Counted from the first letter of the stretch, positions 31,401-33,228 are shown. The stretch is 35,661 nucleotides of DNA from an uncultured Bacteroidales bacterium (GCA_945607565.1 CALYZD010000015.1:1-35661); one strand, 5' to 3'. Notes: generated from the sequence alone by a model not told the origin. Numbers and translations: made by a program.

Positions 31401-33228
31401 GCCGTCGGAAGCCAACGCCGGAGCCGACATGCCGACCTGCTCGAACGACTACACGCTCAAGGCCGTGACGCCGATCTACGGCACAGGCCTCTGGACCATA
31501 GTGAGCAACGGTGCCGGCGGCGGCGGCCAGATCGTCGACCCGACGTCGCCCGAAACCGAGGTCCACAACCTCGGCTATGGCTCCACCACCTTCCGATGGA
31601 CGCTCTCGGTCGACGGCCGCTGCGCCGACTACGACGACGTGACCATCAGCAACTACACGCCCACCACAGCCGACGCAGGTTCGCCCAAGTACGACTGTGA
31701 AAGCTGTCAGGAGCTCGACGCCAACGTGCCGATAATCGGCTCGGGTTCGTGGAACGTGATTTCGGGCACCATTGCCGACGTGTCGGGAGTGCAGTCGTTC
31801 GAGAACATCAACGACCCCAAGACCACCGTCTGCAACCTGCTCTTCGGCGAGAACAAGTTCCTCTGGGTCATCGAGAACATCGTGACCGTGGACGGCGCAA
31901 CGTTCCGCTGCCAGTCGGTAGACACCGTCAGCATCTGGAACATGATGCCCGACGAGGCCATAGCCGGCGACGACCGCACGCTCTGCAAGGACTACTACAC
32001 CCTGAACGCCTCCAAGCCCACCATAGGCACCGGCGCATGGGAAGTGATGCAGGGCTCCGGCACCTTCGCCGACGCCACCGATCCCAAGACCACCGTCACC
32101 GGCCTGAGCTACGGCGAGAACATCCTGCGCTGGACCGTTTCGTATGGCGACGAATGCAAGTCGTCCGACGACATACTGCTCTACAGCCAGCAGGCCGAGC
32201 CCTACGCCGGCGAGAACGACGTGACCTACGAAGACTCCTATCAGCTGATAGGTGGCAACCCGGGTCGCCTCAGCGGTCACTGGGAATATCTGGGCGTGGC
32301 AAGCACAGTCGAGTTTGCCGACTCGTCGAACTACAGCACCATGGTCAAGGGCCTCGTGCCCGGCGTCAACACCTTCAGGTGGGTGATTGTGACCGACGAC
32401 TGCCGCGTCTACGACGAAGTGTCCATCACCTACAAGGTGGTGCCCACGGCCGGCTTCGAAGCCAACTACATCGAAGGCTGTGTGCCGCTGACCGTCCGCT
32501 TCACCGACCAGACCATCAACGGCACCACCTACAACTGGGACTTCGGCGACGGCACGCAGACAACGGTGCGCAACCCGTCGCACACCTACACCGAGCCGGG
32601 CAACTACACCGTCAGCCTGATGGTGCCGGGTCCGGACGGCAAGCAGTCGAACGCCTCGGCCATCATCCGCGTCTACAGTCTGCCCGAAGCCAGCTTCTCG
32701 GCATCGCCGCAGGTGGTATACGTGCCCGACGACAAGGTTCACTTCATCAACCGAAGCACCGACGCCACCAAGTATTACTGGGAATTCGGCGACGGCAGCA
32801 CCTCGGAGGAGAAGAACCCGTCGTATGTCTACACCGACCCCGGCCTCTACACAGTGTCGCTGAGCGTCTGGAACGAGCACGGCTGCGGCGCCGACACCAC
32901 CAAGTATAGCTTTGTGGAGGCACGCCGCGGAGGATTCATCGTCTTCCCGAACACGTTCGCGCCGCGCGAATATGCCGACGGATCGAACACGATATACGAA
33001 CTCAACGCCAAGTTCCGTCCGGTCTACCAGGATGTGGTGACCTTCCACCTGCAGATATTCAACAAGTGGGGCCAGCTCATCTACGAGACCGACGACATCG
33101 ACAACGGTTGGGACGGCCGCTTCGACGGCAAGCTGGCACCGCAGGGCGTCTACGTCTGGACGGCGACCGGCAAGTTCGAGAGTGGCAAGGAATACAGTAA
33201 GTCCGGGCAGGTACTCATCATCCGATAA
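1..33228 (+). CDS. Giant SprB-type repeat adhesin, T9SS type B secreted (5' end outside window)
   Basis: The frame is open from base 1 to the TAA at 33226-33228, giving 11,075 visible residues. A GTG at 43 is not a credible start, because the codons before it already encode the tail of an Ig-like repeat (cysteine, then GTFEV). Everything visible is extracellular-type beta-domain sequence: Ig-like repeats, about 69 SprB-type modules, PKD-like domains, a second 19-copy repeat, two PKD domains and a type B T9SS sorting domain. There is no enzyme motif and no membrane segment. The known relative is SprB, the gliding adhesin of Flavobacterium johnsoniae (about 6,500 residues), which crosses the outer membrane by T9SS and needs its neighbour SprF; the same layout here supports a secreted or surface adhesin. 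Binding target and any role in motility are unknown. No frameshift or stop interrupts 33 kb, so the gene looks intact and selected. Confidence 0.93.
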   Translation, partial: SSCADSKFLTGTFEVLDLGSATIGNVGVCADAVQANKHAKLHVQNAEYGVTYTLMDNVTKTEVAGISSVTATNNSGDVYFDLNPGLSAGVYYVKATRNSCSVTADISGLYTVTDGQTRNMVPDGGIKLCKGGSYSFGLDGVTGGVTYTLMRTYQGVDYTMEAMYADATTTAQKYFSPMSEPGTYWVKADIACETISGSFYVNDSEAPDVTLVETGTVCTTSGVYKIVLKNYSADCTYTLYKDGVAQAATYSAGFTVTQSGVYTVEAVSKQGCGTSANVPGNSVTVVMAPQTNGMQIKTTTTQCETQVILTGAQQGVEYYLYVKDPVTGDAKQVGARALANAAGVVTFEGSLSAPTDEDITYYVMAEPASAIGDCKVDVPGSFTIHKKPVALPKNPQDDTYCGTAGSTIVLTGVNVNHTYTLYDNATDRPVQTRSVVSASGTIEFKNDAAGTSVGISEGVYYVKSKNQDGCESEKGQLITITKVGYNPTVTSNLQEVQGQKQELCMAVDGAKHYYVDIFFTLPSETGYNFTVRVASNGVDKSITVADGLASGIITESQPNLEYRFDFVPKDYNLVAGDVTITVDVQDNMDGCAAQSFTFSVLPTPTKPNITSWNSEQTNTYVCEGDEVKLTASSSSPDNSPVTYKWFTDSKLNQSVSSEAIYTFAATAQGGVPRVVDGVTYYVQTYYAVASNTNCQSEATAQEVLVKKDPTALKIDPTDRRWSLCEDSDPVSLDEYYSGTSKYFLVGDNQNEECEITMVKNGTPVLDPQVFTPTGIDWAKAAALGALSCADAQGKPVANIAVTPGTNGTTTYTIRGRSAECEEFFYVDGEFTVNSKKSIGEYGIYADACYCTNEPIIIQGYPSVISEQEINNGYSGVLYADGVLLDDYPENDGKDWQYTFSPVLNFRTNSNGKTVRWTYVYTDGLTGCKYTATAESKLYQPIENEVFFEIEGLPSKFQEGFAEDYLCPDDASQHKLVPFVYQYQFYDDGSPVLVYGEPTNTTSKVEYHKANQTSTSTTPADVTGTGVLEGIYNSTTTVVYNGNVATTTKRYDKVYADSAGKLWRSTFTSETVEAYFVIDGTKWGVSKLNTDEFEAEKTAKGVGGQKIAMELTAYTDPDANTFYYEFSGAGVHTALKANGLVDYYYFVPSEIGNGNTGAIHLHVDNGSECRGMQNDKCTEDCEKKIRIKRDLEHSMRDQYCAFADGGVVNVVLNYPTRAVDAAATKASAAGFAADYGAVPGTSTVTVTKIDENGNALTTPVTYTVTSSDKTGRPIVTWDSDGIGEVAFDLEQDLADGIWSFQWKYDQGSAGAGEYKFEWTFESTTGCVQTKEWSVFVIDGSDAFSINYGSDASNTVRQPDYPAQVTLGNPGTYGAYTDEMLKANSWFDTVDDAAIAAGETRELKSDRTGSLEFCWNASSYDTDQKPNMLYFLPLTMINGQVPGTFYIQELRDANGNEREIPTTPVDGQNGMREINNTNFPGQEYINDYAIYTTSLDPNVADYRVLYYVGCGQPFSRRIKVSNGVSVTIDLDDNICTSSHYPKDGLTQSGDNPYKLFHATATGFENATCADVKYRWEVGGSWDRFLLWDKNCDGTIDSNDGAPAGFSEPASDSQGLVAYLDFDWYRTSGAKDADKKPLTFNFYYEAGAGGCQYRVYKTVHVVDFAYPQFMVESRTGSTDEPRLFCTDTEGLYTISTKHPQLDSGSGGATSYVPGNGWFEVTMQGSSTGSNYGLVHVASQDITDDAGNVIVPAGTKTTNVPTDGTLNDENGQFYFDPQNLTPAVYNINYVFKASGTYGGCVKTVLKQYYVAPKHKVESDATVEYCQHYLNTTTNMVEKNWANNPQGSLDVFNPLLKYSTQSLDLDKFDYYTFRLSQAQNSGVVYETEREVNGSVVTVKLKDNDVNKVTECIDGWVMTASLKIDYALSSDNKTLYVLDKTGAADIYNRTLPAGLTKQTFESCGTQIAKYDVRPHADVQLAFDYEPACYGESNGAVILKEITKNGTAIDPSAAGGSAFYSCDWYETETIETALSDTDNNQYKCSGLSAGQTVHAYVIDKSNGCPYTAKSDPVTQIEDIKYHVLLNQPYTCDANTTGGAASVVFDGTAPTEYDVVWYDGVGNQITANTTKQTITDLIPGTYSVRVNAGKAECAKLIQFQIKALDPITAAITTTPVGCYGGNDGTATAVLSYKPAETEVNSGDVQKGAFAPDVYVLIEDASLNITQSASAWQRFEDTPATGQNYTISSKSVNVQISRSADNKLELANLPKGKYRIWARYGSYTAADACLWNQEFEVTEPEKALEIVDVFTRDITCNSAKDGVLKVSKMQGGNVSDYGDLTQYTYELKDADGNKVAPKATCGYEYTGLKKGAYTLTVSDSKGCSDTRTYYIWEPGVLTVQTPTYDPCTGKAKVIVSGGWNTVANTDNPNLHASKLSVRILTVTAGVEKEIIPYQGVTDDVVAEFTLPLGEITTGCQLKFEVKAQWESGIYGSVDTETITCESSQTIDAEPNISASIVATTDYPCPANTFLKDTDNGKPTATITAEAWWGGNADHYYALYKIEEDAMNPGTLVETFVQGAAETVAAGKTTHTFTIENGKPGRYIVKVGNGKDNTLATCHATTAEVEIKQPTDMLVAAKEIGADNGTSNGYIKLDGIDGGNGPDYKWTWYDGTCALTSTGVGGTGSAPEISGLAVREREADCTTLGSVLLESKAFTVEVADYKGCWLKKDFTVLGNKIQVSATTRDNSCSGNAEGQIVLMINGKAPYSVKLGSQTIADNIPADDGKDQAATYTIANLAAGTYDVTVTDANGVTYDLKGITINDVSSIAPVKIEGMLCAAGEGTVRATFAGAAKKDGAIDCRYVVYKDGSNIVYKSGTLTDPDKQEVYLDKLEAGSYKIYVYDYHSVESDPTQGNTCVAEFDEITLTQLTVNPIVTHPKCDSNAATGSIRLDITNNLGELTYEWRDVNGTWIGNSSELTALEAGKYYVSVTDKGRTVSIDDPGACTMGPIEVELVNTKKIEFVRKVEERETCAGQGNRVGPIVRLSGTDFEGRTLAEIKAMTRFEWSGPNSFAPVEVAPEVYNEGDHLYALEAVTLPTFVGADGRAIETDYTLTVTTLTTIGGLQQEECSNSKTYTVEGIDRIDFDIEVDNACDFDNRMLTIKNFTYATTADAYTYTWAADSLAASTNESFDPATLTTIAQPNGGRYHVTVTSKGDPSCKTTKWIDLPSTIGLASTSRKVTCKNATDGNITVTVSPTADVQSTTAYTYTYEWGYAEGASTADGSTLAYTVLVPGTPHDKGALVETTKPNAVSGPEGWYRLTVTNTTNGWNCPKTLYYYMESYDLKATVSHTDIASCAADAALGQISVRPYGGAEPYTVEVKVGTATSTNVAGKVTGVHENNLAEIDNLAAGSYTVIVTDANGCEITQTLTIAQTEAVGVTLTDFEFAEGATTGTARIVITGGKPDASDNYSYRIKLTNNTTGSSTSTDRVVAKGATGQAVELTGLAAGEYDVEVTDINPTSDMATCRATIKFGLAVRTSVDAPQCSTADDGMIVLTVTGYADAHRLKYKVEKNGTTVYDNTTGGTMPTDPISQTETTGIKTFIDLAPGTYSITVYDEEAVNKGSYKLNPIVLAYDKTLSVTIASHTDATCHDAADGTVTISSVVTGVQLSNVHYLWFKAVDDAATGFNEMSLSGLRQQGQTFSGFTAGIYKVRIYEGSDAYNGCYAESGTVTVSDDQVVDFIVETTGVCDVAARTIDVYAHKDFTTFDKYTINWSGTGYTGNPGFTYTKATTHTPHPTSSDYLLQGSVTGLTKGGSVTIELVSPSGCSQRQSRSVTLNDELTLTLANVEPITHATNAEITVKAEGGKGSGSYTYKWFKATTVYNATTPVAIDYPAAPTSTTTEPVYDNLTEGYYKVVVTDGVCEAQLKDITVEPYAQLSVTATSTDVSCNGQADAIITAQATGGNAPYKYQWYMADASNNYTLLSGKTESQLKNSGAGSYKVVVTDSKGATSEAPVVVTEPVSVAFEIMKAADIDCDGKNGKLQIEFNDPDLERASKLTTANSDGEVAAWAPATRQLTVKYKKNGTLSTVNLEVVWSGTLTSTAEALTQSGLVSGGYSATVSVISASGAKNCPETRAVTFVDAMSVKSLKTSNSTCLGKNTGSITLTMSGGSGEYLYAWEDLTPNPVPGSTTDYTALNTRNNLKAGTYKVRVIDRNPRDVSGTGTADTYCYYPAADKWMEIVIADNYPFSVAGTSTDVTCFEAQNGTISMSVQGGSGNYIYQWSGSGDGLVRDDSFLSNQTGLAGGTYRVVVTDRLYGCTDSRDFEIKSPSAELEATAVVTDVKCYGGSDGEITLTVSGGTPDEGAASAYKWKCQGLQNDYADIPTDGRINAASGFDIPAGNYILYVQDKNGCEKSIEIKVGQPDRIAIAFTAVDVSVSGTSNGKISIDEVTGGTKPYNLKWYTDKTGASEEAAYAGQYMRTGLATGSYFVGVTDKNGCTSEIVEIAIGDNGALDVEITTEKVKCFGESTGAINILIRNGKRPYTVYVDDKMMAEDFSGGSLLVLEGYPVGEYKVRIVDRDGGSIEETRTIDYDAPASKLDKLDLSVTPGAQPICFGTNDGTLDIAISGGRVKDPSDPTQNFYQKLTVSPGALVFNDARAADCQVNGLTAGTYIVTVTDYNGCMAQVEAEIAQYDEIVIDNAVVTDVTCNGSKDGRVSHTVSGGAGGFTYRWTIFKNDNYDTEVSEVDHTAMDLGSVNNGVSGGKYKMTVTDKNGCQAEAYYTISEPDELSFVLEKEDIKSCDPTLATGVIVVKAQGGIQPYSVVLDGREAVTTTGYHRFDDVTAGTRIVSVTDANGCIAAPQSVVIDSYDKVTLKLDSYVMDDSDGGAGTAKFTIGGGVTKVGLYSYEVTVSSTDVVGFDTRTARITSGSSATQDSIAADWDAANQQFHCTIEDLEAGSYAIDVRDLYAAESNCVAGASFALSKLRIVTEDVVNPNCSGQNNGSISVSVEGALTGVTYRWSTRPDNTSAWTQLTGTTRSQINLGVGEYKVEIFDGNEDATDDLDNNHKIGILERRWTLGYDRVYTLNEKVTAETCNGSRTGAISIEVDGETPGKELMYFWTGPNGYVSNDARITGLASGWYSLTVTDDDGCTVTGRYEVTSPSAIEFEIGVVAGSVDCQSNERQFEFTQNPTGGTLTGAADYTYEISGPDNFKISSAAELKNQTFKVSGIYTMTVIDSEGCSATREFEVPEDIDLIKIPPTIGNVSCHGGNDGYISVDVTGVVNPTYTWERKDAATGTWSEITIGENTTAKSSTLEYLTAGDYRVVITRIDPSGQNCSKTFDEGFVVTEPDEMTFQATPFDESGCSDVNNGKIAVSVHGGTSPYTIRLYGEGSSARELTSTSGDYTITGLAGMTEGYIYQVEVLDGNGCMALAEGTTDYIKMVQIYKPEDLQINNVASGSDLTNSGKGYMTFDVTGGVVKGGLYDYRINITSGSYAKLFEVTYDQTTGAATIKNPGSGTAPTVDADGKTLRLGDLSAGIYEISVLDVNALPTNCTTAENVQVSQLTLTSTQVNPSCASLKNGEIRLNVTGATGAELKYTWFYNATAATKLDMDGHIYKTAPQTTDLSYADYIAAYKLNLTEGVVVGYNLPEGYYTVVVNDVDDASNVVAQTSKVIRLKYVKNLGLLETIVDEQCYGANDGSITVTVLNNGAPSYEHYTYEWSGSEDALGTDAKIANLKPGEYFVTVTDDEGCSYTSSKGYVVSPATALGYQLESLPAIDCEDYKRAVRVLTTKGTEPAYGSNPLGGSESYRFTWSGPAPVTRVTADETITLHDGTVVTLHPGDIKDLTKGGIYKVTMTDANGCKLSKEVYVPVEIQVEKVTVTPLSCSGGYYVDSDYKKVDPQPTGADVNNYTYIPSSQDGAIEVTLVEGSEVVSYNWYRNTTASGVDVPDKTGTSLATANELKGMEAGKYWMEVVAGSCTKDLGPFEITQTESPLYLKATPSNIVSCVNSSTGRITVEVKGGTAPYEIYFIDGMTNSTYMSYNGYYLFQNLKAATGLYRLRVTDAKGCTYPSDGSFVPVDVKQPGALSIALDRYQMNCADDKAEVDFYISGGVEKQNTSGDYYRYYQIVLTGEGDASYKTQMEESFVSHDANGETEEPNGGRGEKISWTDLKPGKYVLTVSDYNSEGYCSVMREFEIEDLKINTLELSNPSCESNAADGSIVVEATGNSGDLTYEWYYDANAYPDPEAGATPIASLTNKVTLTNLGIGYYVLKVTDSGIDAEGGKVDGKNYRYERYQLDNSQTITFGTASIKHQTCAGSIYDGAIAPVVVTADGSELTYAWTGPAGFSATTKNISGLRPGIYYLTVTDATGCFKRASFEVEAAQPINFYLEMAGDVCDVNDRRVLVKYKDENGVEHAGVSGGTPSTVTGYSFEWVGESQPTWDAVNYVATGLVEGGVYTVYVRDANMCLAQASTPDLHSEVDVTAAVTDIKCHGGNNGMIDPTITKGMGNYKYRWYKDVSGGLSALRTAIGTTVDPTTVTTGHELTAGSSVVTTRVASSLTAGTYYLIVTDFENADYTGCLHNSYYTWEVSEPVELKATATPVPTTCNGYADGVVTVDVTGGVAPYEYEWNLGSETKITDTPKLSGLKAGTYFVVVRDANGCSAQTSATVADASSLDFDFDVTDVNCNGENGRLEIRFADGSVVPGQDGVVLYWNGPSIDPSQTQNILVQSNLRYGLYTVAVTRSGGCVVQRQHSFVEPMKIEEATVTANRCSGSKTGSIVLQVSGGSGDYAYEWSAYEDANKTTEMAHSGIDNANGFYQAGLSSGYFFVKVIDKARTDQAGTAHCELEGGPYYVSNAMELKVVATNGRETCVGSNDGSISVSVSGGSGNYSYQWFGNGTGLVDGAKDQVSLSAGSYQVVVTDLVNGCSASQSPIVDGSTEQLQILLDGVSNVSCYDGRDGEVRINVIGGTPFTKPDPDDPAQTVDYYNIKWASEGSQRQEISSTLTGLKAGKYYVTVEDHFGCMVEDYIDVTENDKLTASETVTNVVKVGESTGGIRITAIDGGVYPYKQEWFAWDGSAFASLGAAAENNLEISNKPAGLYKYVVTDKNGCEYEKEIIISDNGALDVKIVKKSDVLCSGESTGGITIQIYNGQAPYTVTENGTVVLTVDSPGIYELTGRRAGIYTIVVTDGTGSQFKERIEILQPINALALTAVEADKQCAGVNNGTIHIEISGGTPLQAAADDAQWGISAGDYYYDVYMNGTILAKVDDNAPADGRFTATYDITGRPTGTYRVSVEDANGCSQAAQVRITEHSAITVDLLSLEDVKCRGNASGSIEIKEAGTAAPVYHWTSEPLNATTATVPTDVAAQDSPKLINLTAGIYKLTVEDAGTGCRSEEYTYTVSEPDELAASLTPKHVTTCHGNADGQITIYVKGGVRPYSVRFYDTQKADEATTVEMTTGSYTFANLTGGTRYKAEVTDANGCVHRVLEQELTQPAVLVISDLTAGIGCEDSDGLMTMSITGGLVVGDQNRYAIELSGVVNDSKIVTFAADESQRTVTFDNAGSGLPEGLYVVTVTDLNSSSLDKCAVSETFTISNMHITSTVTQPTCDGINDGSVVIAVDGAVGELSYLWEASLDGGTTWSDLGNGSTLQNATSLSEGKYRVTVTDAGRSGCNVQRTYDLKYTKTLEVSAAVTHEQCAGANDGTITKLLLTGFTEPADVTYLWSGVGIDASNFNKSELTGLAPGTYTLVLTDNADGCSIRKTFEIEEADAQMRVELDDTMTDCHYNHTIKARVYGGTRSYRYMISGPLSALTFDTGSPVPGPNTGEEYFEYTLSNVTRGGTYSFTFTDTHNCSVTATIDLESELAFVENDIEVVNVDCHGGDQGAINIGVEGGSRAYTYAWTKDGDDAWTATTPGVANLSAGTYQVVVSDGTCSIERKFTITEPTEISIVLNPTDITCYGDANGSISATVSGGVSPYTYKWSNNATTRTIGGLEKGTYTVYVTDANGCMASQSAEVKEPAEISFDLVMAKDVDCTTGLNGELRIENIRGGWGADASGNGGQLTYVWSGEAIDASGLRDQTTATGLSAVHNGIYSVTVSDKSAGRSKCWLTKTYEFATPMKITAIPHDETCEGQMDGSIAVSVTGGVAPYSYQWTTTDGRGYAETTASQSGLTAGTYRLTVTDSRIAPDGTPNACVAEATVVIGRQYNLVVDEVVTDVKCYGESTGSIVLNVSGGSGSYSYRWSGPSASLVSNSPTQTALAQGDYTVTVTDNLYGCEATKTYKVKAPDSLLKIGSVAITDVLCYGDNTGRISVGVTGGTKSGADYTYHWSGSNAAFANAGVADNLYAGTYNLTVIDDNGCQVSTGDLVVTQPDEPLAITVRKVVNVMSKGAATGEITISVTGGYGNYHYEWTSLADGSAFGLDKTHVATLKAGDYKVKVTDENGCEVESQIIHISEPDEELVARIVGTNILPCHGDANGMIDIDVSGGAIPYTITCTNDQGIVVGEVSGETSLNLTGLTPGWYMVDVVDANKVTAACMVYNNATSQYESGNYVLITEPEELVMTKADRKDVGCHDAATGSFKVKVTGGVKHGGRYRVEVSGTNNFNDIGTVEDEKEYTGLKSGIYTIRLIDDSNADGKYDYNTDCWIADTIIIRQPAAHLDLSLVDGSGSYYICEGSEADLKIVTSNWDLAAKPLKAVIRRDNDVTTDMTVDVTATPQIVKVTPLETSAYNIVAVYADDPDCSQGTFGTKAAIVPVRPRPTSYIYGDNSLCYGGTATVSIDLTPASGAPWSFVVTDGTMNFNLTSDKTPYVFEYTPEAPGTVSLNVISVTDSYCAATDADLKGTATIVTHDLPRVTMAGTRTICQGQKTDLTFSIKGGTAPYTLSYYYLLDGVEMTRTIANIGEDQKVTDPVTGEETYVATQTVSPAATTDFYLRSVVDAHGCTPETVDAMATVAIMPLPGTPLKIKGADIVCQGESGVVYSIEPVEYATGYEWVLPQGMTIMSGDGSKSITVDIDRTFEGGTLRVRSLNDCEGSDYRDKLISVNHLPVAPGTIVSQPDYCQGQTGIRISVPTIKYATTYEWDLPAGFSIVSGDETATIIVEVAETQSFVNGTIRVRGVNSCGEGEWSAGNPVTVHPLPQTISAGADANACGSTTTLSGSWDEATATGLWEILRGGSQFAAGADPTAKTVDIENLSQGDNRFRLTVTTSYGCTVSDEVTVRNNQLNVTARSVQTLICDGNAQLQGFNLPAGCTGIWTVEEGSAEIDNASAAYVNVTNMSQGKSVFKWTIDQYGCKSSASVAVVNSQPDAPAVTIVDGTSRVTVTEEEYLTKGTYRYVICGTDITLEGIAVSTAVFPNQESVWERVSGGGQIAPSTASQTIQLTGLTQGDNIYRYTVTTGNCSRSILVNIYNAQLRVNAGNDIPSTCDDYAVLDASTLPNANCLGYWTTVEGRVTYEDSSDPKTKITGIRRGRNVLRWTVNQEGCESSDEVVVVSNKVTVATTQAALTVCDGATAFTGNTFDANYETGTWKILEGYADIEDIHNPNSTASNFDRGRNVMRWLITSNEGGCSSYADQLVFNNAIDVNAGNDTSICTTQTTIRAITPRTDGKWTVKAGHGYGVITNPDNYSTQVGGLVYGANVFVWTVTKDGCSSSDEVTVYNNSPKLVDQNATNIAGPDQNNLVNPTTTMAAVGVVDGYGEGTWQLKFGGCDPIAEPHNPQAIITGLGQGTNTFIWRVENKGCVVTDEVDITYGSVTPAEAGDNVYNLCDDKYELQANGPFNGVGKWTLVYGSGTFDDMYSAKTMVRGLDKGRNTFRWTITYTSGSTSDTVQVWNMQATEAYAGKDRVLCADSYELQGNKYSEGDNRIEMPDGSITEVKTHQMWEVISGHGEWFKEAQKEGNRIDKPQTLTTPIVSNLKQGKNVFVYQITNDICSSFDTVVIVNDMADKAYACGAGVTKCDTVYSCDGTARLYPNSPTYGTGSWRVVGGSKATFEDNDVYNLGQGVNELIWEITTESGGECNSYDTVVVVNNEASVADAGIDRPVCGSNFVLSAGSPKYGEGTWELISGGGQFVDPVTGDTTNISHNANTDVVGLSFGENRFRWTVNNHGCTTIDEVVLDNIYIQAKAGAVAPLCVDTVQLNANNPNPGVGMWSVAPGGGRAVFDDNNLQNTVVRDLAKGSNYLVWTINYMDCPSSDTVVVVNNKPTTAYAGAEQTLCEENTTVLQANELSDSYESGHWSVTHGGGNILYPDQATTVVKDVPFSKDGNIYQWTVVRTYDGFSCFSVSDVTVYYNKIEADAGSDQRSCSDSVRLQANNPGIGIGTWTAVGSTGAGLFGDRNDPTTVVNSLGKGSNILRWTINYRGCESHDDVEIINGSPSKPYAGSEQPTCDDEITLQAAYPEVGTGVWSTIGGYGSWDANNIYDPHAHLDSIGKGNNTYRWTVTNKTPIPIYGMDGSIMKIDTLYCRDYDDVNIINQKPSEANAGADMPTCSNDYTLKAVTPIYGTGLWTIVSNGAGGGGQIVDPTSPETEVHNLGYGSTTFRWTLSVDGRCADYDDVTISNYTPTTADAGSPKYDCESCQELDANVPIIGSGSWNVISGTIADVSGVQSFENINDPKTTVCNLLFGENKFLWVIENIVTVDGATFRCQSVDTVSIWNMMPDEAIAGDDRTLCKDYYTLNASKPTIGTGAWEVMQGSGTFADATDPKTTVTGLSYGENILRWTVSYGDECKSSDDILLYSQQAEPYAGENDVTYEDSYQLIGGNPGRLSGHWEYLGVASTVEFADSSNYSTMVKGLVPGVNTFRWVIVTDDCRVYDEVSITYKVVPTAGFEANYIEGCVPLTVRFTDQTINGTTYNWDFGDGTQTTVRNPSHTYTEPGNYTVSLMVPGPDGKQSNASAIIRVYSLPEASFSASPQVVYVPDDKVHFINRSTDATKYYWEFGDGSTSEEKNPSYVYTDPGLYTVSLSVWNEHGCGADTTKYSFVEARRGGFIVFPNTFAPREYADGSNTIYELNAKFRPVYQDVVTFHLQIFNKWGQLIYETDDIDNGWDGRFDGKLAPQGVYVWTATGKFESGKEYSKSGQVLIIR
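1447..5929 (+). other. Mostly non-repetitive extracellular region of the giant adhesin
   Basis: About 1,490 residues between the Ig-like array and the SprB modules. It has scattered cysteines, many Tyr, Trp and Asp residues and beta-strand-like stretches, but I see no clear internal repeat apart from one Ig-like domain near 1800-2130. At 4756-4794 there is an EF-hand-like loop, DKNCDGTIDSNDG, with aspartate, asparagine and glycine spaced as in dockerin or calmodulin loops. I do not recognise the remaining domains. As the only large unique part of the visible protein, it is a candidate ligand-binding or shape-determining segment, but this is inference. Confidence 0.6.
5930..8439 (+). repeat. 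SprB modules before cassette 1 (partial cassette ending in types K and L)
   Basis: About eight diverged modules. The last two are clear by type. One near 7864 lacks the first cysteine and has a GTSNG opening like the K modules. One near 8182 has the NGKAPYSV strand of the L modules and lacks the closing cysteine. They lead straight into an A-type module at 8440, exactly as the last long cassette does at 25651. Assignment of the six earlier modules (perhaps C, D, E, F, G, H) is tentative. Confidence 0.5.
8440..10269 (+). repeat. SprB cassette 1 (short, six modules)
   Basis: Modules start near 8440 (A), 8737 (B), 9013 (C), 9379 (D), 9649 (E or N-like) and 9988 (F or O-like). A has no tryptophan in its central strand and ends in a loop before its second cysteine. 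B opens with a xHPxC or NPxC-type motif. C carries WSGP. D opens with a DNACDFDNR-type motif and lacks the DG signature. The last module has no tryptophan after its PY strand and is followed directly by the next A. Confidence 0.65.
10270..14577 (+). repeat. SprB cassette 2 (long, fifteen modules A-O)
   Basis: Modules start near 10270 (A), 10561 (B), 10870 (C), 11176 (D), 11482 (E), 11770 (F), 12028 (G), 12391 (H), 12703 (I), 12958 (J), 13240 (K), 13501 (L), 13759 (M), 14050 (N) and 14326 (O). Type markers shared with cassettes 5 and 6 include a methionine linker before H (DAMSVKS), SGGSGNY with an aromatic-W strand in I, loss of the first cysteine in K, the NGALDV linker before L, and RPYTV with no closing cysteine in L. 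Confidence 0.7.
14578..16314 (+). repeat. SprB cassette 3 (short, six modules)
   Basis: Modules start near 14578 (A), 14920 (B), 15214 (C), 15457 (D), 15727 (E or N-like) and 16021 (F or O-like). The order matches cassettes 1 and 4. A lacks the first cysteine and B lacks the second, the same joint change as in cassettes 2 and 4. Confidence 0.65.
16315..18225 (+). repeat. SprB cassette 4 (short, six modules)
   Basis: Modules start near 16315 (A), 16660 (B), 17011 (C), 17263 (D), 17590 (E or N-like) and 17950 (F or O-like). B carries VNPSC and a lysine-rich linker with no second cysteine. The fifth module has an enlarged first loop of about 25 residues before its DGAIEV strand. Confidence 0.65.
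18226..22461 (+). repeat. SprB cassette 5 (long, fifteen modules A-O)
   Basis: Modules start near 18226 (A), 18568 (B), 18880 (C), 19126 (D), 19408 (E), 19753 (F), 19993 (G), 20245 (H), 20542 (I), 20794 (J), 21079 (K), 21343 (L), 21592 (M), 21916 (N) and 22192 (O). It follows cassette 2 type by type: VEPMKIEE before H, SGGSGNYSYQW in I, a K module without first cysteine, the SDNGALDV linker, APYTV in L, and a SEPDELA linker from N into O. Confidence 0.7.
22462..25950 (+). repeat. SprB cassette 6 (A-L) plus a closing A-type module
   Basis: Modules start near 22462 (A), 22762 (B), 23029 (C), 23287 (D), 23566 (E), 23812 (F), 24037 (G), 24331 (H), 24595 (I), 24841 (J), 25099 (K), 25351 (L-like) and 25651 (A-like). 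Types M, N and O are missing. The final module has the HGGRYRV strand expected of A and an Asp-rich loop before its second cysteine that resembles an EF-hand. After it the SprB pattern stops. Confidence 0.65.
25951..27390 (+). other. Three Ig-like and two PKD-like domains of the adhesin
   Basis: Ig-like domains open with CEGSEAD (near 25990), CYGGTAT (near 26280) and CQGQKTD (near 26560). Two closely similar PKD-like domains follow, at about 26845-27108 and 27109-27378. Each opens with a CQG motif, contains YEWxLPxG and a xxSGDxxxxIxV strand, and closes with RxxNxCG or a similar motif. This arrangement is common in Bacteroidota T9SS cargo, where such domains act as spacers. It separates the SprB array from the second repeat array. 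Confidence 0.65.
27391..32436 (+). repeat. C-terminal array of 19 roughly 88-residue repeats
   Basis: By eye there are 19 copies in about 5.0 kb. The consensus is A-G-x-D-x-x-x-C, a YxL strand, GxGxW, a GxGxF stretch, D-P-x-T-x-V, L-x-x-G-x-N-x-F-R-W-T-V, then a second cysteine, SxDxVxVxN. This family is distinct from SprB modules and is seen in many Bacteroidota surface proteins. Copy 9 (near 29490-29800) carries an insertion of about 30 residues. Copies 7 and 19 lack the first cysteine and copy 8 lacks the closing one. The array ends just before the PKD pair. Confidence 0.75.
32437..32928 (+). other. Two PKD domains of the adhesin
   Basis: Two tandem PKD domains of about 81 and 83 residues (32437-32679 and 32680-32928). 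The first has WDFGDGTQTT followed by HTYTEPGNYTVSL; the second has WEFGDGSTSE followed by YVYTDPGLYTVSL. These are textbook PKD signatures. Such domains commonly sit just before the sorting domain in T9SS type B cargo and probably act as a stalk. Each has one cysteine, unlike the two-cysteine repeats before them. Confidence 0.9.
32929..33225 (+). other. Type B T9SS C-terminal sorting domain
   Basis: The last 99 residues match the gliding motility-associated C-terminal domain (CHU_C, TIGR04131 type). Visible markers are FPNTFAP, LQIFNKWGQLIYE, GWDGRFDG, APQGVYVW and a final G-x-x-LIIR ending on arginine. In known systems this domain directs cargo through the T9SS translocon, and secretion of type B cargo depends on a PorP/SprF-type partner. 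That partner is the next gene. Confidence 0.9.
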